A DNA stretch of 7,258 nt from Candidatus Acidiferrales bacterium. GTDB lineage: Bacteria; Acidobacteriota; Terriglobia; Acidiferrales; UBA7541. The position numbers and the translations under genes were made by a program. The stretch is from positions 1-7,258 of the forward strand of contig CATPAM010000101.1 in the NCBI GenBank assembly GCA_955651735.1, in the 5' to 3' direction. Shown piece after piece: positions 5,145 through 7,258 of the stretch. Below the pieces are notes generated by a model, which made no database searches, was not told where the DNA came from, and saw only the letters and a program-made list of their open reading frames with translations. The first letter of the stretch is position 1. Every line of letters begins with the position of its first letter.

Positions 5145-5851
5145 GGGAGTTCCCCAGTTGCCGCTTGCTGCTGCATGATCCCCGAACCTGCGCAATTTGC
5201 GCGGCCGGCCCGATGTTCCTGGGACGTTTCCGCGCGCGCAGGTGTTTCGCGCTGGCCAAGCCAAGGTTCCAAAAGTTCCTTCAGCGCGCGGCGCCCGCGT
5301 AGGATGCGGGACTTTACCGTGCCGACGCTGCACTCGAGGACCTCAGCTATTTCCTCGTAGGTCAAGCCTTCCAAATCGCGGAGAATTACGGCGCCGCGAA
5401 ACACTTCCGGAATTTCCTGAAGCGCCTGTTGCACGGCCTGTTGAATTTCGTGGGCAGCAAGCTGATCGAAAGGCGTGGCGCCCGAGTCCTCGATTACAAT
5501 CGCGCTGCGCCCCTCTTCGGCTTCCGCGTCGATGGAAATATTCTTGTACAGGTGGCGCTTGAACCAGCGCTTATGATTCAGCGCTTCGCGAAGGGCGATG
5601 CGGTAGAGCCACGTTTTCAGGGAGCTGCCCTGGCGAAAACCTCTGATTCCGCGAAACGCTTTCAGGAAAACTTCCTGCGTACCATCCGCGGCGTCCGAGG
5701 TGTCTCCGAGCATGCTCAAGATCAAATTGTAGACCGGTCCGTGATAGTGGGTGACCAGCCAGTCAAATGCGGTCTCGGAACCGGCTTGCAGCTCGGTCAC
5801 CAGTTCCGATTCATCGCGGCCCCAAGAGAGGGCGCTGGCCCAGTCGGACAC
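5141..5851 (-). CDS. ECF-family RNA polymerase sigma factor (RpoE-like)
   Basis: This is a 236-residue ECF sigma factor, first gene of an apparent operon with a zinc-finger anti-sigma and a secreted CAP protein. Region 2 spans about 23-95 with SETAFDWLVTHYHGPVYNLI (25-44), DAADGTQEVFLKAFRGIRGF (53-72) and SSLKTWLYRIALREALNHKR (76-95). Region 4 spans about 144-194 with LQEIPEVFRGAVILRDLEG and the helix-turn-helix TYEEIAEVLECSVGTVKSRI (164-183). A long linker and a 40-residue polar tail (Gln/Ala/Arg-rich, about 197-236) extend it beyond the usual 180-200 residues. The start GTG at 5851 is chosen because GGGAAGG lies 6 nt upstream and because the family usually starts shortly before WGRDE. An ATG at 5974 would add 41 residues, has no ribosome-binding site, and would translate through a hairpin at 5884-5910. 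The product is probably sequestered by the anti-sigma factor encoded next. Confidence 0.9.
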   Translation of the reverse strand: MSDWASALSWGRDESELVTELQAGSETAFDWLVTHYHGPVYNLILSMLGDTSDAADGTQEVFLKAFRGIRGFRQGSSLKTWLYRIALREALNHKRWFKRHLYKNISIDAEAEEGRSAIVIEDSGATPFDQLAAHEIQQAVQQALQEIPEVFRGAVILRDLEGLTYEEIAEVLECSVGTVKSRILRGRRALKELLEPWLGQRETPARAETSQEHRAGRANCAGSGIMQQQAATGELP

Positions 5852-5883
5852 GGACGGCCTTCCCGGCTCGCCCCATCGCGGCG

Positions 5884-5910
5884 CTCGCGAAGCCTGCAAG
5901 GGCTTGCGAG
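5884..5910. other. Hairpin just upstream of the ECF sigma start
   Basis: CTCGC (5884-5888) and AAGCC (5890-5894) pair with GCGAG (5906-5910) and GGCTT (5901-5905), giving ten pairs with one bulged G and a six-base loop. It lies 33 nt before the preferred GTG start, on the transcribed leader if that start is right. No T-tract follows. Confidence 0.45.
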
Positions 5911-5974
5911 TGAGCTCGGAGGGTGCTAGCGAGCCATCGCGGCTGAATTCTCTACCTAAACCCGACTTCGGCAT

Positions 5975-6490
5975 TTGGTGCTGCCTGCTGCCTCTGCCAC
6001 CCGGTGTCGAGCTCTATAGTTTTAGACACCGGGGAGGGCGGTTGTGTTTCCGTCCTGGTGCCCATATTACACCCCCTTGGGGTGGGTGCAATGGCCCTGA
6101 GGTCGTGGTGCCTGGCGCGGGGGCCGGGGAGCTCGCCCCTTGCGGGGCGGGCCGGGCTGAAACCCGTCCCGTACATTAGCTCGCCGCTTACGTTTCGGTC
6201 CGCAGATTTCTTAGGTGTTGCTTTGGCATAGCTAAAAAGCGGCGGCCCTTCGAGGCGCGGGATAAATTAGGACCGCCGCACTCCAAAAAAGATGCGGGGC
6301 TGCGCGGGCAGCGGCGTACAGAAATGGCTGTGCCCCTTTTTGGCATGCGGGGACGGGACTGTACTTTTTAGGACAGTACGAAATTGAGTCTGTACACCGA
6401 CGTAAGAGCATGAGAATTTCTTTGTCCCCCTCTTTGTACGGTCTTTGCGCCCTCCCCTAACCACCCGATCAGCGCAGCAAGGAAGCAGCC
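5975..6490. other. Gene-free, hairpin-rich divergent intergenic region
   Basis: No convincing coding frame is visible between the sigma gene and the PilZ gene. The stretch holds four separate stem-loops: 6000-6033 (CCCGGTGTC with GACACCGGG, 16-nt loop), 6070-6084 (CACCCC with GGGGTG, 3-nt loop, with weaker outer pairing), 6131-6152 (GCTCGCCCC with GGGGCGGGC, loop TTGC, nine pairs with one G-T) and 6239-6279. Four GTAC tetranucleotides, two of them within CTGTAC, fall between 6314 and 6395. Promoters for both flanking genes should lie here, but I could not settle on one. Confidence 0.55.
6234..6279 (-). terminator. Possible leftward terminator-like hairpin
   Basis: Read leftward, GCGGCGG (6279-6273) pairs with CCGCCGC (6245-6239) and is followed by TTTTT (6238-6234). 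The loop is long (27 nt) though partly self-paired. No minus-strand gene is visible that would end here, so it may instead be a repeat element or the 3' end of an unrecognised small RNA. Confidence 0.35.
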
Positions 6491-7219
6491 ATGAATCGTT
6501 ATCGAAGTGATCGCCGATTGTCCGGACGGTACAAGGTGAAAACGCCGCTACGCGTGCGGCTTTGGAAATCGTTGGTACCCGAGTGCCCGGCGGAGTCCGT
6601 GAATCTTTCGCAGCGCGGAATTTACTTTGCGACAAATTCGGTGCTGCGCAAAGGGGAGACGGTGGAAGTGCTTTTCAACATGCCGCAGGAGATTGTCGGG
6701 GAACCGACAAGCGAGTGGCGATGCACGGGTCACGTGGTACGAGTGGAAGAGATCAAAACCCCGGTCGGGAAGCTGGGAGTAGGGGTGCAGTTTGATTGCT
6801 ACGAAGTGTCGAGGTCGGCGCCCGTGGATGTGGCGATAGGGGCGGAAATGCCGGTGCGAATGCTAAGCGACGTAGCGCCTAACGGAGACCGAATCCAACA
6901 TGGAAAACCGAGCGATTATTGTCGACGAAGCGGCCACATGCGAACTGATCGAGAAGGTGCTGACTTCGGCGGGGATAGAATCACTGACGGTGACGAAGAG
7001 CGATCGGTGTCCTGCGATTCGATCCCGATGCCCGCATCTACCGCGCCAACACCCGCCCGTCCGGAAAATCCATGTGGTAGTCCAGGAACGCCACCGCGAA
7101 CCTTCCGTGTCGCAGGATTTCCGGCGCCTCGTCGCTCTTCGTCACCGTCAGTGATTCTATCCCCGCCGAAGTCAGCACCTTCTCGATCAGTTCGCATGTG
7201 GCCGCTTCGTCGACAATAA
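6491..7219 (+). CDS. PilZ-domain (c-di-GMP-binding) protein; C-terminal half probably artefactual
   Basis: The start ATG at 6491 has AAGGA 8 nt upstream. Residues 1 to about 115 form a PilZ domain carrying both c-di-GMP signatures: RLSGR (Arg9-x3-Arg13) and NLSQRG (Asn38-x-Ser40-x2-Gly43). The barrel strands continue through VEVLFNMP, WRCTGHVVRVE and KLGVGVQFDCYE (94-105). PilZ proteins of this kind usually end soon after. Here the frame stays open for about 125 further residues of Arg/Pro/Ser-rich sequence that looks non-coding. From residue 130 it runs antiphase through the receiver gene, and from residue 172 it crosses the fold-back junction at 7003/7004. The stop at 7219 is therefore probably not authentic. 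The role, sensing c-di-GMP and acting through a protein partner, is known for the family; its partner here is unknown. Confidence 0.8.
   Translation: MNRYRSDRRLSGRYKVKTPLRVRLWKSLVPECPAESVNLSQRGIYFATNSVLRKGETVEVLFNMPQEIVGEPTSEWRCTGHVVRVEEIKTPVGKLGVGVQFDCYEVSRSAPVDVAIGAEMPVRMLSDVAPNGDRIQHGKPSDYCRRSGHMRTDREGADFGGDRITDGDEERSVSCDSIPMPASTAPTPARPENPCGSPGTPPRTFRVAGFPAPRRSSSPSVILSPPKSAPSRSVRMWPLRRQ
6900..7154 (+). pseudogene. Receiver-domain response regulator, first copy, N-terminus then chimeric
   Basis: ATG at 6900, with GGAGA about 11 nt upstream, opens a receiver domain: MENRAIIVDEAATCELIEKV and GIESLTVTKSD, as in the CheY fold. Only the first 35 codons (to about 7003) are authentic. After the fold-back junction the frame reads antisense sequence until a stop at 7154. 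In its natural genome this gene probably follows the PilZ gene on the same strand, and the two would form a c-di-GMP/phosphorelay signalling pair. Confidence 0.7.
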
Positions 7220-7235
7220 TCGCTCGGTTTTCCAT
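7038..7235 (-). CDS. Receiver-domain response regulator, second (inverted) copy, stopped early
   Basis: From ATG at 7235 this copy encodes 65 residues of a receiver domain: beta-1 with Asp9-Glu10 (AIIVDE), helix 1 (CELIEKVLTSAG), and beta-3 with the likely phospho-acceptor Asp52 in FAVAFLDYHM, then DFPDGRVLAR. An in-frame TAG (7040-7038) ends it. Directly after it, in the same frame, MRASGSNRRTPI continues exactly as a receiver helix and beta-4 should, so the TAG most likely stands for a CAG (Gln). Twelve codons later the frame crosses the fold-back junction. Full receivers are about 120 residues, so this is half of one. In related Acidobacteriota proteins I recall a PilZ-like domain following the receiver, which cannot be checked here. 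Confidence 0.72.
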   Translation of the reverse strand: MENRAIIVDEAATCELIEKVLTSAGIESLTVTKSDEAPEILRHGRFAVAFLDYHMDFPDGRVLAR

Positions 7236-7258
7236 GTTGGATTCGGTCTCCGTTAGGC

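Larger units (their letters stand above)
6877..7258. repeat. Perfect 127-nt inverted repeat with 128-nt loop (fold-back)
   Basis: The left arm (6877-7003) and the reverse complement of the right arm (7132-7258) are identical over all 127 positions. The right arm ends exactly at the window edge, so the repeat may continue. The loop (7004-7131) carries the continuation of the receiver gene in reverse orientation only. Sequence identity with no drift, placement inside a gene start, and a short CGA overlap at the junction point to a fold-back chimera or assembly artefact rather than a mobile element; there are no terminal repeats, no transposase and no target duplication. Confidence 0.92.

Noticed and set aside
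6267..6635. Minus-strand open frame of 122 codons across the PilZ start
   Set aside because: It crosses hairpins and low-complexity non-coding sequence, overlaps the PilZ start with its good ribosome-binding site, and shows no domain.
6877..7258. Insertion sequence or transposon ends
   Set aside because: The arms are receiver coding sequence, with no transposase and no target duplication visible; a fold-back chimera explains the identity better.

Overview
The window looks like a piece of a GC-rich bacterial chromosome, most likely from Acidobacteriota (Terriglobia-like). That is an inference from the mix of families (two ECF sigma/anti-sigma pairs, a DUF3300 protein, a PilZ protein beside a small receiver protein, a type I-beta DAHP synthase) and from codon use, not from a marker gene. 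The right edge behaves like the end of a contig.

Layout. From 1 to about 886 on the minus strand lies an ECF sigma factor whose end overlaps by 8 nt the start of a membrane anti-sigma-like protein that runs off the left edge. From 898 to 1336 there is no convincing gene, but there is a degenerate direct repeat with a 40-nt period (1053-1199) and a hairpin. A secreted DUF3300 protein follows on the plus strand (1337-2212) and converges on aroF (minus, 2249-3292), which encodes the first enzyme of the shikimate pathway. Upstream of aroF on its own strand are a promoter-like sequence (3539-3567), a 17-codon ORF encoding MIRNAYSYWFRFWVPRK (3478-3531), and a strong intrinsic terminator (3404-3430). 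Six of eight consecutive leader residues are Tyr, Trp or Phe. The RNA can be drawn in mutually exclusive 1:2, 2:3 and 3:4 pairings. I read this as a trp-type, ribosome-mediated attenuator that senses all three aromatic amino acids. It is the most interesting item in the window.

Further right on the minus strand is an apparent operon: an ECF sigma factor (start about 5851), a zinc-finger anti-sigma factor with a TonB-C-like periplasmic tail (4422-5144, 4-nt ATGA overlap) and a secreted CAP/SCP-domain protein (3571-4409). The CAP gene is broken by one -1 frameshift at 3861-3867. From 5975 to 6490 there is a gene-free stretch rich in hairpins. A PilZ (c-di-GMP-binding) gene starts at 6491 on the plus strand, and the start of a receiver-domain response regulator follows at 6900. 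The last 382 nt form a perfect fold-back (two 127-nt arms around a 128-nt loop). The receiver gene therefore appears twice in opposite orientations, which is most simply a chimeric or assembly artefact at a contig end.

How it fits together: aroF looks independently controlled by aromatic amino acid supply. The sigma/anti-sigma/CAP cluster looks like an envelope-signal regulon, and PilZ plus receiver look like a signalling pair. The left sigma/anti-sigma pair is a second, separate ECF module.
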